DNA of 64,000 bases from Branchiostoma floridae (Eukaryota > Chordata > Leptocardii > Amphioxiformes > Branchiostomatidae): positions 29,995,051 through 30,059,050 of the forward strand of contig NC_049981.1 in NCBI RefSeq assembly GCF_000003815.2, given 5' to 3'. The position numbers and the translations under genes are program-made. The notes under the pieces are model-generated. The model did not search any database, was not told the DNA's origin, and saw only the letters and a program-made list of their open reading frames with translations. Numbering within the stretch: position 1 is the first letter of the stretch; every line of letters begins with the position of its first letter. Shown piece after piece: positions 44,901 to 55,037 of this stretch.

Positions 44901-46069
44901 GTTCCTATATATATATATTGATAATCAATAGCAAAGCAAGTTGGATGCATCTAATATAAGTCCTCATTGGACTGTCCATCCATCTGTCTGTCCATCCATC
45001 CATCCATCCAACCGTCTATCCATACATTCATTATATTATATAGATCTGTCAATAAAACATGTGAGATTGCGTAGCATAATCGGCAGCACTTTGGGTTCAG
45101 GCCCAAGAGTTCCCGAGTTCGAAACCCGTCATGTCACCGATCTTGTGCCCTTGGGAAAGGCACTTTACACGAGGTACGCATACCATGATTTACATCTTTG
45201 ACCAGACTTATTAATCTCCAAGCAGATCCTACAAAGGCATAAGATACCAAACTGGCTCAAGGAGTGTAGGTAGCCAAAAGGTGTACATTTGCCATGTAGC
45301 CAAACAAACCCCTAAGCTGGCTTCACTCCTCTGCCAGCTTTTGATACTATCTTATGCTAAAATAGGATCTGCTTGGAGATTACAGACTCATAATCTAATG
45401 ACATCTAGTGCACCTGTGCTGTCTGGTGCATTCCTTCCATGTGGGATTCTCTGCATGTTGAGGATGAAGCCGTCATCTGTAGTGACATAGTGGTCCTCAC
45501 AGGGGTAACCTTTACTGGTGATGAGCTGGGTCTGTATGGGGGGAGAGAACAGGGGGTCTGTATGGGGGGAGAGAACTGGGTCTGTAGTGACATAGTGGTC
45601 CTCACAGGGGTAATTAACCCTTACTGGTGATCTGAGCTGGGTCTGTATGTGGGAGAGAATAGGGGTCTGTTAAAATGACATAGTGGTCTCCTCCATTGAA
45701 GCAGAGGTTTCAGTTAAGGGAATACTAGTAGTAGACTTAAGACTGCCTCCTTGCCACTACTAAATTACTACTCCCCCCGCTGAAACTGTTTGGTGAAAGG
45801 AGGCAGCAGTATTTAATAAAGAATTCCCTAGCATTTAATACTCTTCCCCTGACTGAAACCTCTGCTTGGAGAATACATGCCGGTGTCATGTCTTCTTCCG
45901 GGTCTCTCCTTCCAAGCCTTGTAGTAGGTAAAGGTGTTGTCCTGTCACTTTCGGTCACCGACCCGTGCGGCGGATAAGGCACGGACCCCACTTCAGCAAG
46001 AACTGCAACCGCGACCATCCAGCACAGAAGGACGAATTCCCGGGACAGCTGAGTGCACGTGTGTGCCAT
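38917..46069 (-). CDS. Acid lipase (LIPA/LIPF family), gene 2
   Basis: A secreted or lysosomal alpha/beta-hydrolase cleaving cholesteryl esters or triglycerides at acidic pH. Eight exons: 46069-45860 (or ending near 45878), 45531-45414, 44515-44317, 43882-43639, 40960-40805, 40077-40006, 39731-39663 and 39153-38917; 434 aa by this model (human LIPA 399). Visible: signal peptide, [17 protein letters not shown], oxyanion-side FLQHGLLG, nucleophile GHSQGT, acid GEQDWLAD and histidine EWQHLDF, so the triad is complete. Exon lengths 199, 244, 72 and 69 equal those of gene 1. The exon 1 donor is disturbed by a MITE end, exon 2 is partly duplicated upstream of itself, and a LINE fills intron 4. Whether it makes a normal transcript depends on the exon 1 donor. 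Confidence 0.88.
39235..39580 (+). mobile_element. tRNA-derived SINE, type 2, diverged copy
   Basis: GGTTCTGGGTTCGAATC (B-box), GATCTTGTGCCCG, GGGAAAGACACTTTTCATGA, CAGGTCCCGTGT, GGAGAGCCATGTTAAAGAAC follow the order of the full copy at 46463-46952. It lies in lipase 2 intron 7, opposite to the gene. Confidence 0.75.
40155..40325. mobile_element. Diverged MITE relative with one TCTCCAAGCAGATC end
   Basis: AAATCTCCAAGCAGATCTAT is followed by a core unlike the other copies; a matching right end is not clear. Confidence 0.45.
41245..43460 (-). mobile_element. 5'-truncated CR1/Jockey-like LINE with reverse transcriptase
   Basis: The minus-strand frame 43460-42384 encodes the reverse-transcriptase core: [65 protein letters not shown] and catalytic CFADDTSLY. 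The C-terminal part continues in another frame at 42045-41422 and ends with [20 protein letters not shown]; the segment between is frameshifted. The endonuclease domain is missing. The 3' end is CAACCTGAATAAAGAAAGG near 41245. It lies in intron 4 of lipase 2 in the same orientation as the gene. Confidence 0.9.
43940..44053. mobile_element. CTGTAAATG-type MITE, right half
   Basis: GAACTTAAAACCACTGTGCG, AATCAAATCACCGC and CATTTACAGTA match the right half of the family. Confidence 0.55.
44557..44619. repeat. CAAT tetranucleotide microsatellite
   Basis: About fifteen CAAT units with two variant units, in lipase 2 intron 2. A second, CATC, run lies at about 44980-45010. Confidence 0.95.
45060..45200 (+). 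mobile_element. tRNA-derived SINE, type 2, partial
   Basis: TGCGTAGCATAATCGGCAG (A-box region), GAGTTCGAAACCCG (B-box), GATCTTGTGCCCTTGGG and AAGGCACTTTACACGA match the 5' part of the full copy at 46463. Confidence 0.75.
45211..45382. mobile_element. hAT-like MITE with TCTCCAAGCAGATC ends and near-perfect 8-bp duplication
   Basis: TTAATCTCCAAGCAGATCCT to GGATCTGCTTGGAGATTA. CAGACTTA (45203-45210) and CAGACTCA (45383-45390) flank it. An 8-bp duplication is typical of hAT transposons. It sits 32 bp from exon 2 of lipase 2. Confidence 0.88.
45540..45690 (-). repeat. Partial duplications of lipase 2 exon 2
   Basis: On the plus strand GTAGTGACATAGTGGTCCTC then ACAGGGGTAA and CTTACTGGTGAT recur at 45581-45628, repeating 45480-45521 of exon 2. 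A third, degenerate copy (AATGACATAGTGGTCTCC) is at 45673-45690. Three copies of GGGTCTGTATGGGGG- or ATGTGGG-like acceptor sequence accompany them. Confidence 0.85.
45694..45875. mobile_element. MITE with AAGCAGAGGTTTCAG terminal inverted repeats at the lipase 2 exon 1 border
   Basis: Left ATTGAAGCAGAGGTTTCAG; right CTGAAACCTCTGCTTGGAGAAT; inner GACTGCCTCCTTGCC pairs loosely with AAAGGAGGCAGCAG. The outermost TCTCCAAGCAG at the right links it to the hAT-like family. Its right end touches the coding end of exon 1. Confidence 0.8.
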
Positions 46070-46404
46070 CGTCGACAACTCACGGTTGAGCGTAACCAGA
46101 GGTGTGGTTCAACTGTTGATAGGAGAGTACTGTTCTATTCAAGTTCTATAGTTCTATGGACATGTAATACGGATCTCGAGTTTACGAATGTGACAAACTT
46201 TTCAACAGTAGAGCGTACCACCACAATGCACTGTAATGAGAACTAATGAACGTGTTATAGCATGAGCTTTACCCTTCAGTAGTTCTGTCAATGCTGTTTT
46301 TGTCCAGTATTAATTGTTGATGACCAAAGTAGGTGGATCAAGGTCCAAAGTTTGGCTGTCAGCTGATGACTTTACCTGTCACATGATGTCTGTCCCCTGG
46401 ACAG

Positions 46405-47062
46405 AACCAAACTCCTTACGGGGGGGACTGAACCATACTCCTTACGGGGGGGACTGAACATTGTGGGGCCGCGTAGCACAGTGGTAGTGTATTCGGCCCG
46501 TGACCGAGAGGTCGCCGGTTCGAATCGGCCTGCCGTGTTGCCGGTCTTGTGCCCTTGGGAAAGGCACTTTACACGACTTTCCTCACTTTACTCAAGTGAA
46601 TAATGAGTCGTCCCTCGGATAGGACGTTAAATGGAGGTCCCGTGTATGGGGAGAGCCATACCCTATGCACGTTAAAGAACCCGTCACATGTGCGAACATC
46701 CACCCGAGCGGATTAAACCATTCCGGCCAAAATAGGGGTAGGGAATCTCCCGAGCAGCCCTCGTAACCCCTGCTTCGCCTATTGGGTCAGTTAGTCCTCA
46801 CTCATAGTGAGCAATTGGGCTGGTCTCAATCATGATGTTTCTGACCTAGGGCGAAGAGTTGCTGTTACAGTTCCAATCATGTAACGTTAACCCGTAACCT
46901 TTAAGTGGCCTTCAGGCCTTGCTACGTGGTGACCATTGAGTAAAAAAAAAAAACAACCACACCCCTTACGGGGGGGACTGAACCACACCCCTTACGGGGG
47001 TGGACTGAACCACACCCCTTACGGGGGTGGACTGAACCACACCTCTTACGGGGGGGATGGAG
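46405..47062. repeat. 27-bp minisatellite interrupted by a SINE
   Basis: CTCCTTACGGGGGGGACTGA and CCCTTACGGGGGTGGACTGA units recur at 46405-46458 and 46955-47062, with a complete SINE in between. Confidence 0.9.
46463..46952 (+). mobile_element. tRNA-derived SINE, type 2, full-length
   Basis: GGGGCCGCGTAGCACAGTGG (A-box) and GCCGGTTCGAATCGG (B-box) form a tRNA-like head. The body contains TTGTGCCCTTGGGAAAGG, CTTTACACGACTTTCCTC, TAGGACGTTAAATGGAGG and GGAGAGCCATACCC and ends in an A12 tail. Fragments of the same family are at 45060, 39235, 49480, 17160 and 9870. Confidence 0.9.
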
Positions 47063-47064
47063 TA

Positions 47065-48290
47065 AGCCGCAGAATTATGGCCCAAACTCGATGAATATCA
47101 GTGCTTGCAATTTTAACACAGGCGCGCATACAGAAGAGATTTGGGGCTAAAAGTCTCCTTTGGCAAATTATTCATTAACCGTGGCCGATCGCCATGAACA
47201 AAGCCTTAATTACTGAGATACCACCGGTAAACACCGAGTGCTTAAGGGGGACTTTGTTTAGGCAAGGAGGTCCTGAAAGGTCAAGGGGTAAACAAACTCC
47301 CTTATATTGAATGACCAGGGGATGACCTAGCCTCGTTTTGGTACAAGTAACACCTTTATCCATGGGGTAGCCTAGATGTATTCAACGGTTGTATGTAACA
47401 GGTTATTGTCACGATTTGCAGGTGGTAGATAGGTCTTGTGCTCAGGAAGAAGTGACCCCTAGCAGCTAGTTTTGGGATAGCAGGGCCATTTTGGTCAAAA
47501 ATTTCTGAAGAGGATAACTCAAGAAAGGAACAACAGATTTTCATGATTTTTGGTATGTAGGTACCTTAGACAATGTTGCATAAAATACTAATCATGCAAA
47601 ATAGCATAATTCATGAGCATATTCTATCATAGCAATTTTTTTAATGTATCTCTTGTCCCCGACATGCTATGGTCTTGACATTTGGGTTGTAGATAGCTTT
47701 TAGTATGGTGACAAAGTGGGGCAAGTTTCAGCCCCCTAACAAGTAATTATGGAATTTTTGTTAAGACATTTCAAAGAGGATAAATGCAGGAGGGAACAAC
47801 AGGCATCATTTTATGCATGCAGGTTGCTTAGGCAAAGATGTTCATTATTAAATGAAATACATGTTATGCAAATGGGGACTTCATTTGCATAATTATTGAG
47901 GAAATAGTATAATTCCATTGTCGGTTTTCCATAATTGGACTTCAATAAATGTCTGGACCTGAACCTGTACCTCAACTTCAACTTGCTCAAGTAAAAGTTG
48001 ATCTTCAATAAGGATAGAAGCATGTTTGATCCAATAAAAATGTGTTTAATTGAGACACATGATGCAACAAAATTTTACCCATACAAAATTATTGTTTTTT
48101 CCTATGGTAATTTCACGGTAATTTTATCTGTCAAAGTGGCCATCCTCTGACCTGCCTGACTTGCACTTATTAGACACAGGTCCAGTACCTGTACACCAGG
48201 GTTCTGGTATTTTGGACCTGTACCTCATCGATTGTACTGGTACTGTATTGGTACAGTGTGCTGGTACACAGCTCTAGCTATGTTGTCTCC
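47065..48290. other. Repeat-rich stretch between the lipases, no gene
   Basis: Contains CTGAAGAGGATAACTCAAGA, TTTTGGTATGTAGG and related text typical of dispersed repeats, and a CAAGGAGGTCCTG hairpin fragment at 47265. Nothing coding is recognised. Confidence 0.4.
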
Positions 48291-48296
48291 ACCATT

Positions 48297-48352
48297 CTTA
48301 TATCTTCTCTTTGCTCTTGATGATTTGAATGATGTCTGCGTAGCACCTCCGT
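48297..48352 (-). pseudogene. Duplicated fragment of the lipase 1 terminal exon
   Basis: On the plus strand the segment repeats 48572-48627 of exon 8 almost exactly (GCTCTTGATGATTTGAATGA, TGTCTGCGTAGCACCTCCG). On the minus strand it encodes the last residues [13 protein letters not shown] with small changes, without the upstream catalytic His region. Confidence 0.8.
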
Positions 48353-48568
48353 GTAGCTATTTCATAACTGTACTAAACAGTCTGGTAAAGGCCCCATTGA
48401 TGTATTAGTAAAGAAATAAGCATGGAGATTATTTTTAGATAGAAGATTACAATAGACTTTTTTGGCACCTTCCTGTATTGTGCATTGTATGAGGCAATTT
48501 AGTCTTCGGACTACCATCTTGTACTTTGTTTGTGTTGTTGTTATCTACATAAACCATCTCTCTCTCCC

Positions 48569-51500
48569 TCACATCTTCTCCATGCTCTTGATGATTTGAA
48601 TGATGTCTGCGTAGCACCTCCGCGCAGCGTCCATACCCCATATGAAGTCCAGGTGTTCCCACTCAGGTAGAACCTTCTTGTGAGTGATGTTTGGCAGCTC
48701 CCCCTCCAGTATGGCCACATCCTTTGGGTCTGCAAGAATGTCGTGGCCCCCTGAGAACATGGCCACGGGTAGCGTGGCATTCTTTGCGTTGTACTCCGGT
48801 GCAGTTGTCTGAGAAGTAAAATAAAGTATTTTCATATATAAAATGCTTAAATACATCAACTTTGTACTTGTGTCAAGTTAAACTTTTCCCACACCTTTCA
48901 GTACATAGAGGCAGTGTATATGTCCTACATGTACTATACTGCCATTGGGCAGTGGATTGTGTTCAACTCCCATACTCATTCTTGTAAGTTCTGAGTGCTT
49001 AAAACAGAGAAAGCCTTATGCTCTGAGCGGCTCCTGCAGGCAAAACAAAAAAATACACCAGACTGGATAAAATTTAGAATGACTTTTGCATAGATAGAGA
49101 AATATTGTAGAGAAAAACTACTCATCATAAGGAAAAAAGGGCTAAAATTCTTCAAAACCTGGCTAAATGCAAGAAATTTTGTCACATCACATTGAAATTA
49201 AGAAAAAAAAATCTGACAAAATTGTATCTTATTGCACACAATCTCTACTGGACATTTGTATTGTACCTACCTGATTATACTTGATCATGTTGCCCTGTGG
49301 TCCATAGTCAAACATCTGGAACTTCCCAGTCTTGACTTGCTAACAGGGTATGAAGAGAGTATTGTAAGATGTTTGGATTATTATTAATATTCTTAATACC
49401 TGTATATAAAAGCAACAGATATAGGTGGCCATAGGTGACCCCACAGATGAAGGTATACAAGCATTTCCAATGTGATGTTAAGCCAAAGGTTCAGCACTTG
49501 AGGAGATCTTACACCTTAAAGAACCCACCACACATATTGATACAAGTAAGCAATTTACTAGTTTGTGACATATAAACAATATAATTCTTTATTGGAAATG
49601 TTTAAACTTTGTTCCAACACTAAAAGAAACTCACCATAAATTTAGTAAATTTTATATAGTTCTTACCTGGGCATAGTGCACCATGTTCTGGACAGAAGTC
49701 CCTGCAGGATTGTGGCCGGTGTACACAGGGATACGAGACTGCAAGGACAACATATATTTTGAAAAGTTCAAGACAAGATACATTTTATAAAGTACATTAA
49801 TCCTGATCATAACGACAGGGTCTGTGAACCACAAAAGATGAAAAAAGGTCTTTAGAGCAAAATGTTATACTAAACAGGACAGAACATTGTTCCAAATGTA
49901 GGAACTAGGACAGGGCTGTAGCCAGCTTTTTAAAGTTTTGTTTCCATCTCGCTCATTGTTAGGAGCCTATGTCATTAATTGCTGTTATATATGCCTTTTC
50001 AAGCTTAGGAAAGTACATTTTTATCAATTTCTAGTCATAAGTTTCAGATTTTTTAAATGCATGGTTCTTTTTTCCTGTCCCAACAAGCATATTTCCTTCC
50101 TGGAATAGAGACCTGTAGACAGCCCTCAGCTAGTGTTTCAAAGTTCTTAAATGTCATTTGTATCACATTCATGTTGCCATAAACCACAGCAAATGAATAA
50201 GGACTTCCAAGCAAAATGTTTCACTCTGCAGGGCAGAATACGGTAGTTTCAAAATGTAGGAGCTTTTTTTGCTGCAAATCTCTGAAATGTTACGTACCAC
50301 ATTCGTATTGCCATGAACAATAAAAGATGAGTTGGGACTTCCAAGAAAAATCTTATTCACATTGCAGGGCAGAATAGTTTATAATGGGATTTACTTTGCT
50401 GCATGTTTCTTAAATGTCACATACCGCATTCAAGTTGCCATGAACCATAACAGATAAGTAGAAAAATCTTGTCTGCAAGGCAGAATAGTTTCCGGTTGTG
50501 GGATCTACTTTGCCCTTACAATAGTTGTGCCTATATCACTTACTACAACACACCAAGAAATCTGGACCCCCTATAATAAAATCCTCGCTAAATGCCTGCA
50601 CATACCACATTCAGGTTGCCATAGTTGAACCCTGCGATGAGGAACAGCACGTTCTCACAGAAGACGTCCAGTACTGGCTTGTCACAGACCTCCTGGCCCA
50701 GGAAGCGGATAAACTCGCTGGTGGGCAGGAACTCCCCCTTCCCAAGGAGAGAATAGAGCTGCAGAACAAAACAAAAGTTAAAGTTGCCCGTACATCTGTG
50801 CAGATGCTTAGGGGTGGCCTCCATCTCCATTTCGAGTAGCCCTTGAGCCACACATTTGTGCAAGCCACTAAAGCAGGGGACTGGTCCGCTGGTAGTGATG
50901 TGTGTTTGACTTCCATAGTCTTCCTCATTAGTGCTGAGTGCTAAGCAGAGAAAGCAGCATGTACCATTTTTTAAGTCTTTGCTATGACTTGGCCGGGGAT
51001 CAAACTCACGGCCTACCGAATGCAAGGCAAACACTCAACCCACTCGGCCATTGCACCAGTTGCAGAACAAAGGGACATACAAATTGTTTCAGAGCTAATG
51101 CACCATTTGATTTAAAAACTACCCCTTACAGAGATGGGTACAGGAAAAGGTAGGCACAGGACAACCCTTTTTGATCCTGTAGGTTGTGTCTAGGGTATGG
51201 TACTAAAAGATCAGGAGTCCATCCCTCTCCTCCCAATGCCTTTTACCTCCCAAACTGAAGTAGCCGATTTTTGCATCTGGGTGGATTGAGGAAAGCAGTA
51301 CAAACTAACTTTCCCAAGGCAAAGACACTACATGTACATATAGCAAGGATTTCCAGGAATAAAACCCATGACCATGATCTTGAGTCAGCCAGCCTTGTCT
51401 ATTGGCTATTTGATGTTCTCTAACAAGTCATTAGCTGATATTGCTGCTTAACCTAGCTACTTGTGAAGCCAGAATATGGACTTTAATCTGATAGTACAGA

Positions 51501-54260
51501 AACAGATGAGGTACCACAGTTGGGTCCAAAACCTCTGACAGGAATCTGAGGGGAGACTCCATGTTTCCCAGATGTGCAACAGGAGCCAGCGCGAAGAACG
51601 TCTTGACTTTCCTGGCCAGCTCCTGGTTCCTGGAGAACTCAGCAAACCCGATCATGGTCCCCTGGGAGTGGCCCACGTAGTACAGCTGCGTCTGGTTGGT
51701 CACGCTCAGCGCGTGGGTCAGCATCTTGGGAAGGTCATACCTCGCCATCTCATCCCAACTGTGGAAGTTTAATGCGACAATGAATAGTTATTTTATGGAA
51801 AATGCAAACACAATGTGGATAAGTCGATGTACGTAAGACACCCAGGTATAATCTCCAAGCAGATCCTACAATGGCATAAGATAGTACCAAACTGGCCAGG
51901 AGATTGTCAGCCAAGAGGTGTACATTTCCCGGGTAGCGAAACTCACTTCTAAGCCAGCTTCACTCCTCTGCCAGCTTTTGATACTATCTTATGCTACCGT
52001 AGGATCTGCTTGGAGATTACCCAGGTAATGAGATACGCCAAAAAGTAGTTACTCAAGCAACTGGATATGGTTTTGGAACTGGACATGGTTTTGAAACTGG
52101 ATATGGTTTCCAAAAATTCCAGTTTCTTGAGTAACTACTTTTTGGAATTATTACATTAGTGGATAATATTAATATGCTTGCCTGCCTCAGAATAAAGAGA
52201 CTCTTTTTATACGATTGCTTTATTCTTACCAACGTTTCGGTGACTGTCTGTCGCCTTCTTCAGGGTAATTCTGACTGGTTCACATTGTACTGTAGGACAC
52301 GTGTCGCTGCTCAGGGGCAGTCACAAAACGTTTTACATATGTGAACCAGTCAGAATTGCCCTGAAGAAAGTGACAGACGGTCACCGGAACGTTGGTGACA
52401 ATAAAGCAATGGTTGTGTAAAAATGGTCTCTTTATTCAGTAACGAACCTTATATTACCTGATGAAACGATTCACGGTTGCCTACCTACAGTATGTGTCAC
52501 TAGGCACTGCAAGGGTGCTGACAAACGAATCTAAATCAGATGTGAATGTTAGTTCATCTGTGACTGTAGTCAACATTATGTTACAATTTTAAGAACCTTA
52601 TATCCGTACACAAAATAAAGCGCTTACCAAAAAGCTTTCGATTAGTCCTCTGATCCTTATCAAGTTGAAATGACCCAAAGTTGCCAAAGCCTAAGTCACA
52701 CATCTGGACCGGAAGTGTGACATCAGCAAAGGGTCAAAGGTGCTTGGCAGTTGGTCAAGAGAGTGAAACTGAAAGAGGCCATTTACATCAGAGCCCACAA
52801 ACCTTCCCTCAACCGAGGCGGGGGCCGATACCAAGTGCCAAGCACCTTAAATAAGATGTGGTATCAAAACATTGACAGAATGCAATGTCATGTAGTTTGC
52901 TCCTGGGTAAGTTTTCGATCACAGGTCAACTATTTTACCTCCAAGCCCAAAACTGCTCCTGAGAAGGCTTCAGCTTGACGTGCCGTCTGGAGTAGGTGTT
53001 TCCGCGAATGTTCCCCAACCAGACTTCAAACCCTGCATCGGCCAGGATGAAACCGAGGCTCTCGTTGACCAGATTCTCGATCCACTGGGTGGACGACCCG
53101 AGCAGCCCGTGCTGAAGGAACACTATGGGTCGCGGGGCTGTGGAGAGGCAAGTAGTAGTATCCATTATTAGATTATACTGCTGCTGGGGTCCCTGACACA
53201 CGGGTAGACAGTAGTTGGATAGTCTTCACACCGCGCTTCCATGCGGCTCTGTCCAGCGGGTTATTACCTCCATTCATGGAGGGTATATTTTCACTAGCAT
53301 TTGTGTGTGTATGTCTGTCTGTCAACAAGATAACTAAAAAATGGCTGAATGGATTGGTTTTATACTTGGTGTGTTGGTGAAGTGTGATGAAAGCTGGAAA
53401 TTCGTAGATTTTGGGCCTCCTAGCGTTTTTCCCTGGTACTACAGCAGAACTTCATGTTTTGATATCTTGTTTCCTGAACAAGCTATGGTCACAATATTTG
53501 GGTATTAGATAGCTCTTGTGCTAGGGATAAAGTGACACAAGTTTGANNNNNNNNNNNNNNNNNNNNNNNNNNNNNNNNNNNNNNNNNNNNNNNNNNNNNN
53601 NNNNNNNNNNNNNNNNNNNNNNNNNNNNNNNNNNNNNNNNNNNNNNCACTCACCCACTCATTCACTCACTCACATTCATTGTTATAATTAAATGACAAAA
53701 TTATGCTGGCAATTATTCTCTCATTTTGCCAAACTAAATTAGCAACTGCCATAGCCTTTGGAGATGAATTTACAGACTCCGCACCAGAGATGTTACCAAA
53801 AAAACATAATACAATAGGCCAGGAAAAGAGCATGGCAATGCTCAGAGATGAAGAGAGAAAAAATCTTGTTAATGATCAATGATGCATCAATTAAGAGCAT
53901 TACCTTAATTAAAGTAATTAAACCAGCTGACAGGCTGCTTAATAACTCTTTAGCCAATGAAGTAATGGATAATCATATAATGTTCGCTGTGAAAATAACA
54001 TTTTAAGACATCAGCGCGTTAATCATTAATTAATCAATTCATCAAATAGAACTCACAGCATTCATTTTCTCCTCCGGATCCACAGTCACCCCTTCTGAGT
54101 TCCATGGAATGTCTGACCCATGGAGGACCTGGGCTGCCCACTGCACAAGGTTGGTGGAAACTGCATAGTGCTGCTCCTCGGCAGAGAGAACACGGGCCTC
54201 CGCAAGGACAACAGAAGCAACCAGGAGAACAAAAACACTTGGGGAAAAACAGACTTTCAT
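48569..54260 (-). CDS. Acid lipase (LIPA/LIPF family), gene 1; exon 2 not found (probably in an assembly gap)
   Basis: Exons on the minus strand: 54260-54057 (signal peptide [20 protein letters not shown], ending DPEEKMNA), 53137-52939, 51758-51515, 50758-50606, 49738-49667, 49339-49271 and 48808-48569 (stop). Motifs: [17 protein letters not shown] (nucleophile), GGHDILAD (acid), EWEHLDF (histidine). The exon encoding the YWGYP...EDGYIL region should lie between 54057 and 53137; phases require a length of 3n+1, as in the 118-bp exon 2 of gene 2, and a 100-N gap at 53547-53646 sits there. The product is probably secreted or lysosomal. Gene order and equal exon lengths show a tandem duplication with gene 2. 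Confidence 0.9.
49430..49560 (+). mobile_element. MITE end and SINE type 2 fragment in lipase 1 intron
   Basis: ACAGATATAGGTGGCC...GATGAAGGTATACAAGCATT resembles a CTAGTTCACC-type MITE right end, followed by a SINE type 2 body fragment (TTAAAGAACCCACCACACAT). Confidence 0.45.
50815..51056 (-). mobile_element. tRNA-derived SINE, type 1, second copy
   Basis: The minus strand gives TGGCCGAGTGGGTTGAGTG (A-box), GTTTGATCCCCGG (B-box) and the same body as 4975-5215. It is in lipase 1 intron 4, in the gene's orientation. Confidence 0.75.
51849..52019. mobile_element. hAT-like MITE with perfect 8-bp duplication CCCAGGTA
   Basis: TAATCTCCAAGCAGATCCTA to TAGGATCTGCTTGGAGATTA. CCCAGGTA is present at 51841-51848 and 52020-52027. 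It is the best preserved member of the family in the window. Confidence 0.93.
52046..52146. repeat. Hairpin with internal 16-18 bp repeats
   Basis: CCAAAAAGTAGTTACTCAAG with AACTGGA pairs with TCCAGTTTCTTGAGTAACTA with CTTTTTGG. Three AACTGGAtATGGTTTT-type units lie in the loop. Confidence 0.85.
52190..52442. mobile_element. Fold-back element with arms of about 100 bp
   Basis: The left arm (ATAAAGAGACTC ... AACGTTTCGGTGACTGTCTG ... CTTCAGGGTAATTCTGACTG) is the inverted counterpart of the right arm (CAGTCAGAATTGCCCTGAAG ... CGGTCACCGGAACGTTGG ... GTCTCTTTAT). Confidence 0.85.
53547..53646. other. Assembly gap (100 N) inside lipase gene 1
   Basis: Exactly 100 N, positioned where exon 2 of lipase 1 is expected. 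Confidence 0.99.
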
Positions 54261-55037
54261 CTTGTCCTCTTGTTGCTGGCTTCTTCAGTATAAAACTCTC
54301 TGCTCAGAGAATAAATCCTGCGGAGTCTACATAACGTTAAGTCTGGTTGCTTATAATCATCTGGTTATCTTGAATAGGGCAAACAAACACAGACTGCTTA
54401 TTTGTAAACCATGAAGGCCTGTTACACCAATCAGCTGTTGGTTGTCACATGCTTATCTGGAGTTTTGGAGTCATGACACAGACCAGAGGGGGTCAAAGTC
54501 TTGTTGCCTAAAAAAACATTTGGCACTGGGTTTGGGGGACTGTTATATAGTGGTCTGCCAGCTAAGGACCATAAATATAAGCTAAATTCCCTTGAAAACC
54601 CGTTCATGCTCCATGGCCATCAACATTTGGACAAAATTTATCTATTTCTACAGAAACTTTTGGAAGTGCTGCAAAACCCAAATGTTCCGGAGTGTCCGGA
54701 AATTTCCGGAAATTACCGATGTTAGTTCGACGTCATCGTTTGGATTAGAAGATATCATTTGGGATAGAGGTGTGNNNNNNNNNNNNNNNNNNNNNNNNNN
54801 NNNNNNNNNNNNNNNNNNNNNNNNNNNNNNNNNNNNNNNNNNNNNNNNNNNNNNNNNNNNNNNNNNNNNNNNNNAATTACTCAATTAGAGCAAAAGTAAT
54901 GCAGAACTAAACTGAGGTGTATGTAGTATGATCAGAAGAGCAAAAAATTATTTTTGTTTCTTAAATTCGATGTCTTTTCCATAGAAATCGACTATTCCAA
55001 AAGTGACGTAGTTGGCCGGTGACATGGAAAATCCAAG
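54261..55037. other. Divergent intergenic region, lipase 1 / DNAJB-like
   Basis: 777 bp separate the two divergent start codons, including a gap. CRE-like GACGTCATCG near 54729 and TGACGTA near 55003 are present; no clear TATA box for either gene. Confidence 0.45.
54775..54874. other. Assembly gap (100 N)
   Basis: Exactly 100 N between the divergent lipase 1 and DNAJB-like starts. Confidence 0.99.

Noticed and set aside
46463-46540. Possible tRNA gene
   Set aside because: A and B boxes are present but the body and A-tail show a SINE, and sister copies occur in the window.
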